Shown here in pieces: positions 24,173-33,223 of a DNA stretch of 64,000 nt. This DNA is from Eubacteriales bacterium (GTDB lineage: Bacteria > Bacillota > Clostridia > Lachnospirales > Lachnospiraceae). The translations under genes were made by a program, and so were the position numbers. Position 1 is the first letter of the stretch, and each line of letters opens with the position of its first letter. The stretch is from NCBI GenBank assembly GCA_030539395.1, contig JAUNSC010000001.1, forward strand, positions 167,694 through 231,693, in the 5' to 3' direction. The notes below the pieces were generated by a model. It ran no database searches, had not been told where the DNA came from, and saw nothing but the letters and a program-made list of their open reading frames with translations.

Positions 24173-26929
24173 ATGGTAAGAAAAACATTGGTGATCAATG
24201 GTGTTACAAGGATTCTTGTGGTAGATGAGAACGAGAGCCTTGCAACAGTGCTTCGTGAGCATCTGCTTTTGACCGGCTGTAAAATCGGATGCGGTGAGGG
24301 ACATTGCGGTGCATGTAATGTAATTATGGACGGAAAAGTTACAAGATCCTGTGTTTATAAGATGGGCAGGATCCGTGACAATGCAGAAATTACTACCATT
24401 GAGGGCATCGGAACCATTCATGACATGCATCCTCTGCAGGTTGCGTGGATGGCACATGGATGCGCACAGTGCGGATTCTGTACACCTGGCTTTATTGTTA
24501 CGGCAAAGGTATTGCTGGATAATAACCCGAGTCCGACCAGAGAGGAAGTAAGAGACTGGTTCCAGAAGAATCGTAATCTCTGCCGTTGTACCGGATATAA
24601 GCCGCTGGTGGATGCCGTTATGGATGCAGCAGCTGTCATGCGCGGTGAGATGACCAGGGAAGACTTGATTTTTAAACAGACCGGTGACAGTATTGTCGGA
24701 ACAAAATATGTTCGTCCGTCGGCTCCGCAGAAGGTGACAGGTACCTGGGACTTCGGTGCAGATGATGCATTAAAGATGCCGGAAGGAACACTTCGTCTGG
24801 CATTGACGCAGGCAAAAGTTTCTCATGCAAATATCATTTCCATTGATACGTCAGAGGCGGAAAAGATGCCGGGTGTATTTAAGGTTATTACCGGAAAAGA
24901 CATTATTGCAGCAGGCGGAAAGAATAAGATTAATGGTCTTGTCATGCTGCCGCTGAATAACAAGTGTGACGGTTGGGATCGTCCGGTACTCTGCGATGAA
25001 AAGATTTTCCAGTTCGGCGATGCTATTGCCATTGTTGCGGCAGATACTGAGAAACATGCGAGAGAAGCAGCAGATGCTGTTAAGGTTGAACTGGAGGTTC
25101 TGCCTGCATATATGAGCGCACCGGAGGCAATGGCTGAGGATGCAATTGAGATTCATCCTGGTACACCGAATGCATATTATGAAACAAGCTGCATTAAGGG
25201 ACCGGATTTTGATTTTGACAGTGCACCGAATGTAGTTGAGATTGAGAGCTATTGTTCACGTCAGCCGCATCTGCATCTGGAACCTGACTGTGGATATGCT
25301 TATATTGATGAAGACGGTATGGTTACCGTTCATTCCAAATCCATCGGTATTCATTTGCATATGCCGATGATCGCAGATGGTATTGGTGTCCCAATGGAGA
25401 AATTACGTCTTGTTCAGAACCATGCAGGAGGAACTTTCGGTTACAAGTTCTCACCTACCAACGAAGCAATTCTCGGCGCGGCTGCAAAGATCTGTGAACG
25501 TCCTGTATCGCTGGTATTTAATCAGTTCCAGAATATTACTTATACCGGAAAACGTTCTCCGGCGTTCATGCATATTAAGCTTGCGGCTGATGAGAAGGGC
25601 AAACTTCTGGCTCTCTGGGGTGACAATTATGTGGATCATGGTCCGTACTCTGAGTTTGGCGATCTTCTGACCCATCGTCTCAGCCAGTTTGTTGGTGCCG
25701 GATATGGTATTCCGACGATCCGTAATAAGAATACTACGGTATTTACCAATCATGCATGGGGATCTGCATTCCGTGCTTACGGTTCTCCGCAGTCCTTCAT
25801 GGGCTCTGAGATTGCCATTGATGTGCTGGCAGCAAAAATGGGCATCGATCCCTTTGATATCCGTGAAATGAACTGCTATAAAGAATCTGAGGGAACAACG
25901 ATTCCCACAGGCTATGCTCCTGATGTATACTGTGAAGAGGAAATGTATCGTCGGGCACGTCCGCTGTATGAGGCTGCAAAGAAGAGAGTGGCAGAGAAAA
26001 ATGCGGCATCTGACGGCCGTTACAAATATGGTATCGGTGTATCAAACGGCGTTTATGGCTGCGGTCTTGATGGTGTTGACTCCTCACAGGCTTATGCAGA
26101 GCTGAATCCGGACGGTACGGTTACGATTTATGTATCCTGGGAAGATCATGGTCAGGGAGCAGATATGGGAGCTCTTGCTTCTGCACATGAGACACTGAGG
26201 CAGGCAGGCTTTAAACCGGAAGATGTGAAGCTGGTTATGAATGACACAAAATATACTCCGAACTCCGGCCCGGCAGGCGGTTCACGTTCTCAGGTAATGT
26301 CAGGTAATGCATGCCGTCTTGCAGCAGAGAACCTGTTGGCAAATATGAAGAAAGAAGACGGTACTTATCGTACATATGAAGAGATGAAACAGGAAGGTAT
26401 TGAGACAAAGGTTCTCGGTCAGTGGGTATGCTCTTATTGTGCGGATCATCCGGTGGATCAGGCTACAGCCCAGGGTGAACCGTTTGCAACCTATATGTAC
26501 ACCATATTCCTTCCGGAGGTATGTGTTGATACCCAGACCGGCAAAGTTACTGTTGAGAAGTTTACGGTAGTAACTGATGTAGGAACTATTATGAATAAGC
26601 TTCTGGTAGACGGCAACTTCTACGGAGGTCTTGCACAGGGTATTGGTCTGGCATTGACAGAGGATTTCGAAGATCTGACAAAACACACCACCCTTGCAAA
26701 ATGCGGTATTCCTTATCCCAAGGATGTTCCGGATGATATTGAGCTTCATTATGTTGAGACTCCTCGTCCAAACGGACCTTACGGCGCAGCAGGCTGCGGC
26801 GAGGCACCTCTGGATGCTCCGCATCCGGCTATCCTGAATGCGATCTACAATGCGACAGGAGCGCGTATCACTCGAATTCCGGCGCTTCCTGAAGTAGTTC
26901 TGGCAGCATTGAAAGAGTTAGAGAACTAA
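24173..26929 (+). CDS. mop: Mop-type aldehyde oxidoreductase (Mo, two [2Fe-2S])
   Basis: 918 residues, close to the 907 of Desulfovibrio gigas Mop, and alike from end to end. The plant-type [2Fe-2S] domain has GCKIGCGEGHCGAC. The second [2Fe-2S] domain has CAQCGFCTPGF and RNLCRCTGYKPLVDAVMDAA. The Mo domains contain VKVELEVLPAYMS, EIHPGTPNAYYE, AGGTFGYKFSPT, NHAWGSAFRAYGSPQSFMGS, EDHGQGADMGA and the catalytic Glu in GCGEAPLDAPHP. There is no FAD domain. D. gigas Mop uses molybdopterin cytosine dinucleotide with a sulfido ligand and oxidises aldehydes to acids. The nearby XdhC, cysteine desulfurase and NTP transferases fit those needs. Physiological substrate unknown. Confidence 0.92.
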   Translation: MVRKTLVINGVTRILVVDENESLATVLREHLLLTGCKIGCGEGHCGACNVIMDGKVTRSCVYKMGRIRDNAEITTIEGIGTIHDMHPLQVAWMAHGCAQCGFCTPGFIVTAKVLLDNNPSPTREEVRDWFQKNRNLCRCTGYKPLVDAVMDAAAVMRGEMTREDLIFKQTGDSIVGTKYVRPSAPQKVTGTWDFGADDALKMPEGTLRLALTQAKVSHANIISIDTSEAEKMPGVFKVITGKDIIAAGGKNKINGLVMLPLNNKCDGWDRPVLCDEKIFQFGDAIAIVAADTEKHAREAADAVKVELEVLPAYMSAPEAMAEDAIEIHPGTPNAYYETSCIKGPDFDFDSAPNVVEIESYCSRQPHLHLEPDCGYAYIDEDGMVTVHSKSIGIHLHMPMIADGIGVPMEKLRLVQNHAGGTFGYKFSPTNEAILGAAAKICERPVSLVFNQFQNITYTGKRSPAFMHIKLAADEKGKLLALWGDNYVDHGPYSEFGDLLTHRLSQFVGAGYGIPTIRNKNTTVFTNHAWGSAFRAYGSPQSFMGSEIAIDVLAAKMGIDPFDIREMNCYKESEGTTIPTGYAPDVYCEEEMYRRARPLYEAAKKRVAEKNAASDGRYKYGIGVSNGVYGCGLDGVDSSQAYAELNPDGTVTIYVSWEDHGQGADMGALASAHETLRQAGFKPEDVKLVMNDTKYTPNSGPAGGSRSQVMSGNACRLAAENLLANMKKEDGTYRTYEEMKQEGIETKVLGQWVCSYCADHPVDQATAQGEPFATYMYTIFLPEVCVDTQTGKVTVEKFTVVTDVGTIMNKLLVDGNFYGGLAQGIGLALTEDFEDLTKHTTLAKCGIPYPKDVPDDIELHYVETPRPNGPYGAAGCGEAPLDAPHPAILNAIYNATGARITRIPALPEVVLAALKELEN

Positions 26930-26981
26930 AATATTCCGCCCTTCTGTAAAGAAGGGCAGAAATTACAGTAAAAGTTGTAGA

Positions 26982-27018
26982 AATCGTAAGATGTCAGGTG
27001 CGGCATCTTACGATTTTT
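26982..27018 (+). terminator. Terminator after the aldehyde oxidoreductase gene
   Basis: AATCGTAAGATG (26982-26993) pairs with CATCTTACGATT (27004-27015), followed by TTTTTT. A smaller hairpin GCCCTTCT/AGAAGGGC lies just before it (26938-26957). Confidence 0.88.
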
Positions 27019-27027
27019 TGATAATAA

Positions 27028-27036
27028 TGCTATAAT
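27028..27036 (+). promoter_or_regulatory. Extended -10 promoter of the redox/radical SAM operon
   Basis: TGC followed by TATAAT at 27031-27036. The -35 region (about 27008-27013) falls in the preceding terminator stem and is poor. Confidence 0.5.
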
Positions 27037-27120
27037 TGAAACATGATTGGATTATCAATTTGGCACCGAATATATAAATGTAATTTTAAAGAAAAACAGG
27101 ACGAGAGGGGAGGCGGTATA

Positions 27121-29430
27121 ATGGATTTTGAAGAGCGTTCCACCCATGTTTACAGACAGAAGCAAATGATGTCCAGGGAAGAATTGGTGGCAAGAGAAAG
27201 TCTGTGCGTTTATGAGCAGCCAGCGTATTGTGTTGCAGCCTGTCCCCTGAAGCTGGATACGAAGGCGCTGATTAGAGCCATAGCTTCAGCGGATTTTAAT
27301 CAGGCACGGCAGTTATATGAGAAGATAACCATGTTTCCCCATATCCTGTCTGCAGGCTGTGATGCTCCCTGTCAGGAAAAATGCAAACTGGGAGAAGTGG
27401 GAGATGGCGTTGCCGTCCGGCAGCTGGAATATGCAGCTGTAAATTACGGGGAGAAATCCAAAGCAAAAGGTATGTTCAGGTTTAAAAAGAAACAGACAGT
27501 ATGCATACTGGGCAGTGACTTGTTTACATTGTTTCTTGTCGGGGAGCTTGCTCAGAAAAATTATCCGCTGACGGTTTTCTGCAGTGAGTCATCTGCAGAA
27601 AAATTTTTTCTTTCCTGCATCAGGAGCCAGCTGGAAGGCGGGGATTCGCGAAAGACGTTTCTTCTGGAAGATTTAAAGGCATTGAAGAATCTGGATATTC
27701 GGTTTGAGTGCGGTATGGAATTTACAGCGCCGGAGGCAGAAAAACTGCGTGACCGATATGATGTGACATGTATTTCTCTGACGCTTGCCGGAGAATTATT
27801 TGGTGAGGTATCCCATGATGAACAGCTGATGATGTGTTTTGAAAAAAATATGGTTATGGGAGGAGAACAGTTCTCTGTCCGGAGAGCAGCTTTTGCAGCA
27901 AAAAAAGCAGCTCTTACTGTTGACCGTCTGGCGCAGAAACTGTCGCCTGATAACAGCCGCGGCGAAGAAGGAAGCTGTGAGACGAAGCTGTTCACAAATC
28001 TGGAGGATGCAAAGGAGCTGCGGAGAGTTCCTGTCGGGGAAGAAGGATACAGCCGGGAGGAGGCTGTGTGCGAAGCGGGGAGATGCATTCAGTGTCATTG
28101 TGATGAATGTATTAAAGGCTGTGCTTATCTGCAGCATTACAAGAAGTTTCCCAGGGTATTGACCAGAGAAATTTACAATAATGTGAGTATCATTATGGGA
28201 GATCATATGATGAATAAGCCCATTAATGCCTGTTCGCTTTGCGGGCAGTGTACAGTAACCTGCCCAAATGGTTACGATATGGCTCAAATTTGTCATGCTG
28301 CACGGGAAAATATGGTTTTCACCGGTAAGATGCCGCTGGCGCCACATGAATTCGCTCTGCACGATATGCTGTTTTCGAATAATGAGGCATTTCTGTGCAA
28401 AAAACAGCCCGGATTTGAAACCTGCAGATATGTATTTTTCCCGGGATGTCAGGCGGCTGCAGTCTCTCCGGAAACTGTGAAGGCCGCATATCTGGATTTG
28501 TGTTCCCGGCTGAAGGGCGGCGTGGCCCTGATGCTGGGCTGCTGCGGTGCAATCTGTGACTGGGCCGGCAGATATGAGATGTATGATGATACAAAGAAGT
28601 TTATAGAGGAAAAACTGAAAGAGCTTGGGAATCCACAGATAATAGCGGCCTGTCCGATGTGTAAAAAAGAATTGTCGACACATGTAGAAGCGGATATTAT
28701 GGGTATGTGGGATATTCTGCTGGAAATTGGTCTTCCCGGGAAACACATAAAGTACGATTCTTCCTATGCATTGCATGACAGCTGCGGGGCCAGAGGAGAT
28801 GCGCACACCCAGGAGGCAATACGCAAGCTGTTAAATCAATCAGGCTGCAAAGTGATTGATACGGAATATTCGGGTAATCGCTCGCCCTGCTGCGGTTATG
28901 GGGGCCTGACCTCCTATGCAAACCGGGAGGTGGCAAAAAAGATGACAGAAAAATGTCTGGAGCGCTCCCAGCTTCCGTATATTTCTTATTGTATGGCCTG
29001 CAGAGATCGATTCGCACGGGAAGGCCGGGAGTCGGTACATGTTTTAGAATTGATTTATGGCATTGTACCCGGTTCACCGCCGGATATCAGTGAGAAGAGA
29101 TATAACCGGCTGAAGCTGAAAAATCATTTGCTGGAATTACTCTGGGGAGAGGAGATAAAACCTGTGGAGTTAGGATTTCAATTAGAGTATACAAAGGATG
29201 CTTTGGAGATGATGGATGACCGCATGATTCTGAAAAGTGATGTGGAAGCGGTCATGAAGAGCTGTCATGAGACAGGGGAAGCACTTCTGGATATGGAGAC
29301 AGGTCTGCTGGTATCCAGAGCGCGGCTTGGAAATGTGACCTTTTGGGTGAAATATACCAGGACGGATAACGGTTATCTGGTTCATCGCGCATATAGTCAC
29401 CGAATGAATGTAGAAAAGAGAATGGGGTAA
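27121..29430 (+). CDS. Dicluster-binding redox protein with degenerate flavin domain and HdrD-like CCG domains
   Basis: 769 residues from the ATG at 27121 after GGGGAGGCGG. The N-terminal domain resembles the Fe-S domain of glutamate synthase small subunit/DPD (CVAACPLKLD, CDAPCQEKCKLG). A Rossmann-like section (about 120-320) reads VCILGSDLF where an FAD protein needs GxGxxG, so flavin binding is doubtful. Fe-S ligands follow in CIQCHCDECIKGC and ACSLCGQCTVTCP. Two cysteine-rich CCG modules come next (FFPGCQ/GCCGAICDW/CPMC and HDSCG/SPCCGYGG/CMAC), like heterodisulfide reductase HdrD. I recall such proteins being annotated beside Mop-type enzymes. Role as electron acceptor for the aldehyde oxidoreductase is inferred. 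Confidence 0.75.
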   Translation: MDFEERSTHVYRQKQMMSREELVARESLCVYEQPAYCVAACPLKLDTKALIRAIASADFNQARQLYEKITMFPHILSAGCDAPCQEKCKLGEVGDGVAVRQLEYAAVNYGEKSKAKGMFRFKKKQTVCILGSDLFTLFLVGELAQKNYPLTVFCSESSAEKFFLSCIRSQLEGGDSRKTFLLEDLKALKNLDIRFECGMEFTAPEAEKLRDRYDVTCISLTLAGELFGEVSHDEQLMMCFEKNMVMGGEQFSVRRAAFAAKKAALTVDRLAQKLSPDNSRGEEGSCETKLFTNLEDAKELRRVPVGEEGYSREEAVCEAGRCIQCHCDECIKGCAYLQHYKKFPRVLTREIYNNVSIIMGDHMMNKPINACSLCGQCTVTCPNGYDMAQICHAARENMVFTGKMPLAPHEFALHDMLFSNNEAFLCKKQPGFETCRYVFFPGCQAAAVSPETVKAAYLDLCSRLKGGVALMLGCCGAICDWAGRYEMYDDTKKFIEEKLKELGNPQIIAACPMCKKELSTHVEADIMGMWDILLEIGLPGKHIKYDSSYALHDSCGARGDAHTQEAIRKLLNQSGCKVIDTEYSGNRSPCCGYGGLTSYANREVAKKMTEKCLERSQLPYISYCMACRDRFAREGRESVHVLELIYGIVPGSPPDISEKRYNRLKLKNHLLELLWGEEIKPVELGFQLEYTKDALEMMDDRMILKSDVEAVMKSCHETGEALLDMETGLLVSRARLGNVTFWVKYTRTDNGYLVHRAYSHRMNVEKRMG

Positions 29431-29433
29431 GAA

Positions 29434-29658
29434 ATGGCGGTATCAGAGAAAAACTATTATACAATTGATCCGGAAGGCAAACTGATCTGTATGAAGTGTC
29501 AGGTGCCTCTGGTAAAAGGAAAAGCGAAATTTATGTATCTGGACAATGGCTTTCCGGTGGAACTGCCGGTTTGTCCGGTGTGCGGATTTGTTTATGTTCC
29601 GGAAGAGTTGGCGCTGGGTAAGGTGCTGGCTGTGGAAAAAGCACTGGAGGACAAATAA
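29434..29658 (+). CDS. DVU_1557-like small redox protein
   Basis: 74 residues with two CxxC pairs, CMKCQVPL near the start and CPVCGFVYVPEELA later, i.e. a zinc-ribbon or rubredoxin-like fold. It lies between the dicluster protein and a methyltransferase with 0-3 base gaps. I place it in the family I know from Desulfovibrio (DVU_1557), whose function is not established. Confidence 0.75.
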   Translation: MAVSEKNYYTIDPEGKLICMKCQVPLVKGKAKFMYLDNGFPVELPVCPVCGFVYVPEELALGKVLAVEKALEDK

Positions 29659-30201
29659 ATGAACCGGCATCCGGGCGGAGAAGCCCGAACCAGACAACTG
29701 CTGGAGAAGGCGGGATTTGATTCCGGCGCAAGAATTCTTGATATGGGAGCAGGTGACGGAAGTGCGGTTCGTTTTATGCGTGAGCAGGGACTGCGGGCGG
29801 AAGGCATCGATCTGTGTCCTCAGGGGCCCTGGGTAGAGAAAGGTGACTTCCTTAGAACCGGTTTTCCGGCAGAGGCATTTGACGGAATTCTGAGCCAGTG
29901 TTCCTTTTACGTCAGCGGAGATGTGGAGGCTGCTTTTAAAGAAAGCGTCAGACTTTTGAAAACCGGCGGCAAGCTTTTGTTTTCAGATGTATGGTTTTCC
30001 GGAGAGGATGAACTGCGGAAAATTCTGGATAAGAATGGCTTATGTCTCCTTTTTCTTGAAGACGAGACTTCTGCGTGGAAGGAATATTATATAGAGGCGA
30101 TCTGGAACGGAACAATGGAGGCGGCACCTGCGGGAGCAGGAAAATGCAGGTATTATTCATTGACAGCGGTAAAGCAGAGCGGCCAGGAAATGTTGGTGTA
30201 A
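29659..30201 (+). CDS. trsM: SAM-dependent methyltransferase (DVU_1556/TrsM-like)
   Basis: 180 residues with a class I methyltransferase fold: motif I ILDMGAGDGSAVRFM, AEGIDLCPQG, the later FDGILSQCSFYV and LKTGGKLLFSDVWF. The substrate is unknown. The start abuts the previous stop with no gap. It is embedded in a conserved-looking set with a radical SAM protein, a C-GCAxxG-C-C protein and a CoA-ligase-like protein. The symbol is recalled from annotation practice, not from experiment. Confidence 0.72.
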   Translation: MNRHPGGEARTRQLLEKAGFDSGARILDMGAGDGSAVRFMREQGLRAEGIDLCPQGPWVEKGDFLRTGFPAEAFDGILSQCSFYVSGDVEAAFKESVRLLKTGGKLLFSDVWFSGEDELRKILDKNGLCLLFLEDETSAWKEYYIEAIWNGTMEAAPAGAGKCRYYSLTAVKQSGQEMLV

Positions 30202-30222
30202 GATAAGGAAAGGAATACAGAT

Positions 30223-30648
30223 ATGGATATTTTTGACAGAATTATGGAGCTTTCTGCTTCAGGTTATTACTGTTCTCAGATTTTGGCAATTTTGCTTCTT
30301 GAAATGACGGAGGAGGAAAATGACGGTTTAGTAAAAGCAATGGGAGGACTTTGCGGCGGAGTGGGTTATTCCAGTGGCTGCTGCGGCTGCATGACCGGAG
30401 GCTGCTGCCTGATTTCCTATTTTACAGGTAAGGGCGGTCAGAATGAAATGGATCTTGAGGAACACAAACCGGCAATGAAAGCATTTGTCGACTGGTTTAC
30501 GGAAGAAATGCAGATGGAGCACGGGGGAATTGAGTGCAGTGATATTATTCGGGGGAACCCTGCAAAGCGGGTGCAGTACTGTCCGCAGATTATTGCCGCC
30601 TCCTTTGAAAAATGTATGGAAATCCTGGAGGAGGAAGGAATCATATGA
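30223..30648 (+). CDS. C-GCAxxG-C-C family protein (DVU_1555-like)
   Basis: 141 residues. The Cys pattern is characteristic: YYCSQILAILLL near the N-terminus, then GGLCGGVGYSSGCCGCMTGGCC, and a C-terminal YCPQII. This family is thought to bind a metal or Fe-S cluster and is common in redox operons of anaerobes. The classic GCAxxG Cys (GA here) reads GGLCGG, which is slightly atypical. Its stop overlaps the start of the radical SAM gene by 4 bases (ATGA). Confidence 0.75.
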   Translation: MDIFDRIMELSASGYYCSQILAILLLEMTEEENDGLVKAMGGLCGGVGYSSGCCGCMTGGCCLISYFTGKGGQNEMDLEEHKPAMKAFVDWFTEEMQMEHGGIECSDIIRGNPAKRVQYCPQIIAASFEKCMEILEEEGII

Positions 30649-31982
30649 GGATTTTGATTGATAAGACCCGGAGCGTTTGCCCGGTATGTCTGAAAACCAT
30701 TGAGGCAGAGCGGATACTGGACGATGATGACAAAATCTATATGCAGAAAAAATGTGAGGAGCATGGCAGTTTTCGGACACTGATCTGGGAGGATAATCTG
30801 ACCAGCTATTACCGATGGGGTATGCAGAAGAAAAAGCAGGAAACGCCGGTAAATCCGGAAAAGACACTGCAAAAGGGATGTCCCGGCGACTGTGGACTGT
30901 GCACAGAACATCTCAGTAAGGGCTGCTGTATGCTGCTGGAACTGACCAATCGCTGCAATCTGCGGTGTCCGGTCTGCTTTGCATCTGCGGGAGAAAAATC
31001 GCTCAAAGATCTGTCTCTGGAAGAAATCGGACAGCAGTATGATTTTCTTATGAATCATGGAGGTCCGTTTAATATTCAGCTCTCCGGAGGAGAACCGACA
31101 ATGCGTGATGATCTGCCTGAAATTATCCGTATGGGGAGAGAAAAAGGGTTCACCTTTTTTCAGTTAAATACTAACGGAATCCGACTGGCCAGGGAGGAGG
31201 CCTATGCGGCGGAATTGAAAGCGGCGGGGCTTAATACCGTATTTCTTCAGTTTGACGGTGTTACAGATGAGGTATATCAGATCCTGAGAGGACAGGCTTT
31301 GATGGAGGAAAAACAAAGTGCAATCTGCAATTGCGGTGCAGCCGGCCTGGGTGTAGTTCTGGTTCCGGTGATTGCGCCGGGGATTAACGAAAACCAGGTG
31401 GGAGATATCCTGAAATTTGCAATGGAACGAATGCCGGAGGTTCGGGGAGTACATTTTCAGCCAATCAGCTATTTTGGAAGATGTTCTTTAGACCCTCAGG
31501 GAGATCGGATTACCATACCCAGAATGCTGCGCTTGATTGAGGAACAGACAGGCGGGCAAATGAAGGCAGAGGACTTTGCCGGCGGAGGTGCCGAGAATCC
31601 GTACTGTTCTTTCCATGCCAGTTATATGCAGGGAGAGAGCGGAGCATTCAGGGCTTTGAGGAAAAAGAATACCTGCTGTTGCTGTACCGGCTCTGACGAT
31701 TCCAGAGAGTTTGTGGCGAAGCAGTGGAGCGGTGAGGAAACGCGGTTTGAGATGCCGGAGGACGGCCCCCTTTCTGATACTTCTGAGTTAGATGCTTTTT
31801 TGGAACAGGCAAGAAAAAGGACATTTGCCGTGTCCGGTATGATTTTTCAGGATGCCTGTAATTTTGATATAGACAGAATCCGCCGCTGCTATATTTGTGA
31901 GATGGATACAGATTATGGCATGGTACCATTTTGTGCCTATAACTTAACAAACAGAAAGGGAGAATATCTTTACAGGAAATAA
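30645..31982 (+). CDS. trsS: Radical SAM protein (TrsS-like)
   Basis: 445 residues from the ATG at 30645 (GGAGGAGGA upstream). The N-terminal metal-binding section, SVCPVCLKTI then CEEHG and CPGDCGLCTEH, resembles that of MJ0619/Tes-type radical SAM proteins. The radical SAM cluster motif is CNLRCPVC, followed by SGGEP. A Cys-rich segment (TCCCCTG) and CYICEMD near the C-terminus suggest further clusters. Some relatives are selenoproteins, but no in-frame TGA is seen here. Such enzymes alkylate or methylate unreactive carbons. The actual reaction in this operon is unknown. Confidence 0.75.
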   Translation: MRILIDKTRSVCPVCLKTIEAERILDDDDKIYMQKKCEEHGSFRTLIWEDNLTSYYRWGMQKKKQETPVNPEKTLQKGCPGDCGLCTEHLSKGCCMLLELTNRCNLRCPVCFASAGEKSLKDLSLEEIGQQYDFLMNHGGPFNIQLSGGEPTMRDDLPEIIRMGREKGFTFFQLNTNGIRLAREEAYAAELKAAGLNTVFLQFDGVTDEVYQILRGQALMEEKQSAICNCGAAGLGVVLVPVIAPGINENQVGDILKFAMERMPEVRGVHFQPISYFGRCSLDPQGDRITIPRMLRLIEEQTGGQMKAEDFAGGGAENPYCSFHASYMQGESGAFRALRKKNTCCCCTGSDDSREFVAKQWSGEETRFEMPEDGPLSDTSELDAFLEQARKRTFAVSGMIFQDACNFDIDRIRRCYICEMDTDYGMVPFCAYNLTNRKGEYLYRK

Positions 31983-31984
31983 AG

Positions 31985-33223
31985 ATGAAAAGAAGCAGAC
32001 TGGATGATATGATTATGAAACTGGAAGGAATCGATAATCTGGGGCGCAGGGAAATTGAGGAACTGCAGTTTCGCAAATTGAATGAATTGCTGCACAGAGA
32101 GCATGAGAGGGGAGGATTCTATTCGGGGCTTCCCAGGAAACTGGATTCTCTCGAAGAGCTGTCCGCGTTGCCTTTTACTACGGCGGAAGATCTGCAGCAG
32201 CACAGCGGTCGTATGCTGCTGTGTTCGCAGAATGAGGTGCAGAGAGTCATCACAGATCGGACAAGCGGAACCACCGGTCACCCTAAACGACTTTTCTATA
32301 CCAGAGAAGATCTGGAACATACGGTGCTTTTATTTATGGCAGGACTTGGCGAATTCATTTACCGGGGAAGCAAAACTATGATATGTATGCCCTTTTCAGG
32401 GCCATACGGCTTAGGTGAGCTGATTGCGGAGGCTGTGGAGAGGCTGGGAGCGGAAGCACTGCGCATCGGTCCGTTTCTCACATATTCAGAGTATGAAGAG
32501 GTAATCCGCAGGGAGCAGCCGGATACTTTTGTGGGAATGCCGGTACAGCTGCTTTCTATTTTGCGCTTCTGCAAAAAAGGCAGCCTGCAGCGCGCATTGG
32601 TCAGCGGTGATGCCTGCCCGGAAACTGTAATGGCTCAGTGTGAGTCTTTACTGGGGACAAAGCTGTTTCCCCATTACGGCTCCAGGGAAATGGCATTGGG
32701 CGGCGCAGTTACCTGTCCGGCACACAGGGGGATGCATTTGCGGGAAAATCATGTGATTGCGGAAATTATAGATGAACGGGGAAAGGTACTTCCTGATGGG
32801 CAGTATGGGGAACTTGTGATCACAACGATTGGGATGGCTGCACAGCCCTTAATCCGCTATCGGACCGGAGACTTTACCAGAATTCTCGCAGATCCGTGTC
32901 CCTGCGGAAGTAAAGTAATCCGCTTAGATCAGGTGCGGCGAAAAGAGGAAGACGAAATACCTGTTATAGAGGATCTGGATAATATTCTCTTTGGATTTCC
33001 GGAGGTGGTGGACTATTATGCAGGTTATGAGCCTTCCGGTCTGCATCTGGAGCTGCTCATCCGGAAGGAATGTCAGGAAGAAGTCATTTGTCAGATGGTC
33101 AGAGAAAAATACAGAGATCTGAATGTGACAATAAATGCAAGGCAATGTACCGGTGAATTCAGATCTCTGTATAAGGCAAAGCGCTCTGTGGAGAGGCCGA
33201 TTACTTCAGAAGAAATGGTTTGA
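31985..33223 (+). CDS. AMP-dependent CoA-ligase-like protein (DVU_1553-like)
   Basis: 412 residues, similar in size and layout to phenylacetate-CoA ligases (PaaK). It has TDRTSGTTGHPKRLFYTREDL as the P-loop region, PHYGSREMALGG as the adenylate-binding motif, LIRYRTGDFTRI, and a C-terminal small domain. Such enzymes activate an acid as an acyl-adenylate, then thioester. Acid activation next to an enzyme that makes acids from aldehydes is suggestive, but a role in cofactor or protein modification is equally possible. It ends the operon, and its 3' end overlaps the convergent cysteine desulfurase gene by 23 bases. Confidence 0.75.
   Translation: MKRSRLDDMIMKLEGIDNLGRREIEELQFRKLNELLHREHERGGFYSGLPRKLDSLEELSALPFTTAEDLQQHSGRMLLCSQNEVQRVITDRTSGTTGHPKRLFYTREDLEHTVLLFMAGLGEFIYRGSKTMICMPFSGPYGLGELIAEAVERLGAEALRIGPFLTYSEYEEVIRREQPDTFVGMPVQLLSILRFCKKGSLQRALVSGDACPETVMAQCESLLGTKLFPHYGSREMALGGAVTCPAHRGMHLRENHVIAEIIDERGKVLPDGQYGELVITTIGMAAQPLIRYRTGDFTRILADPCPCGSKVIRLDQVRRKEEDEIPVIEDLDNILFGFPEVVDYYAGYEPSGLHLELLIRKECQEEVICQMVREKYRDLNVTINARQCTGEFRSLYKAKRSVERPITSEEMV

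Noticed and set aside
24173-26929. Xanthine dehydrogenase as the identity of the Mo hydroxylase.
   Set aside because: The protein has no FAD domain, and its length and motifs follow the D. gigas aldehyde oxidoreductase from end to end.
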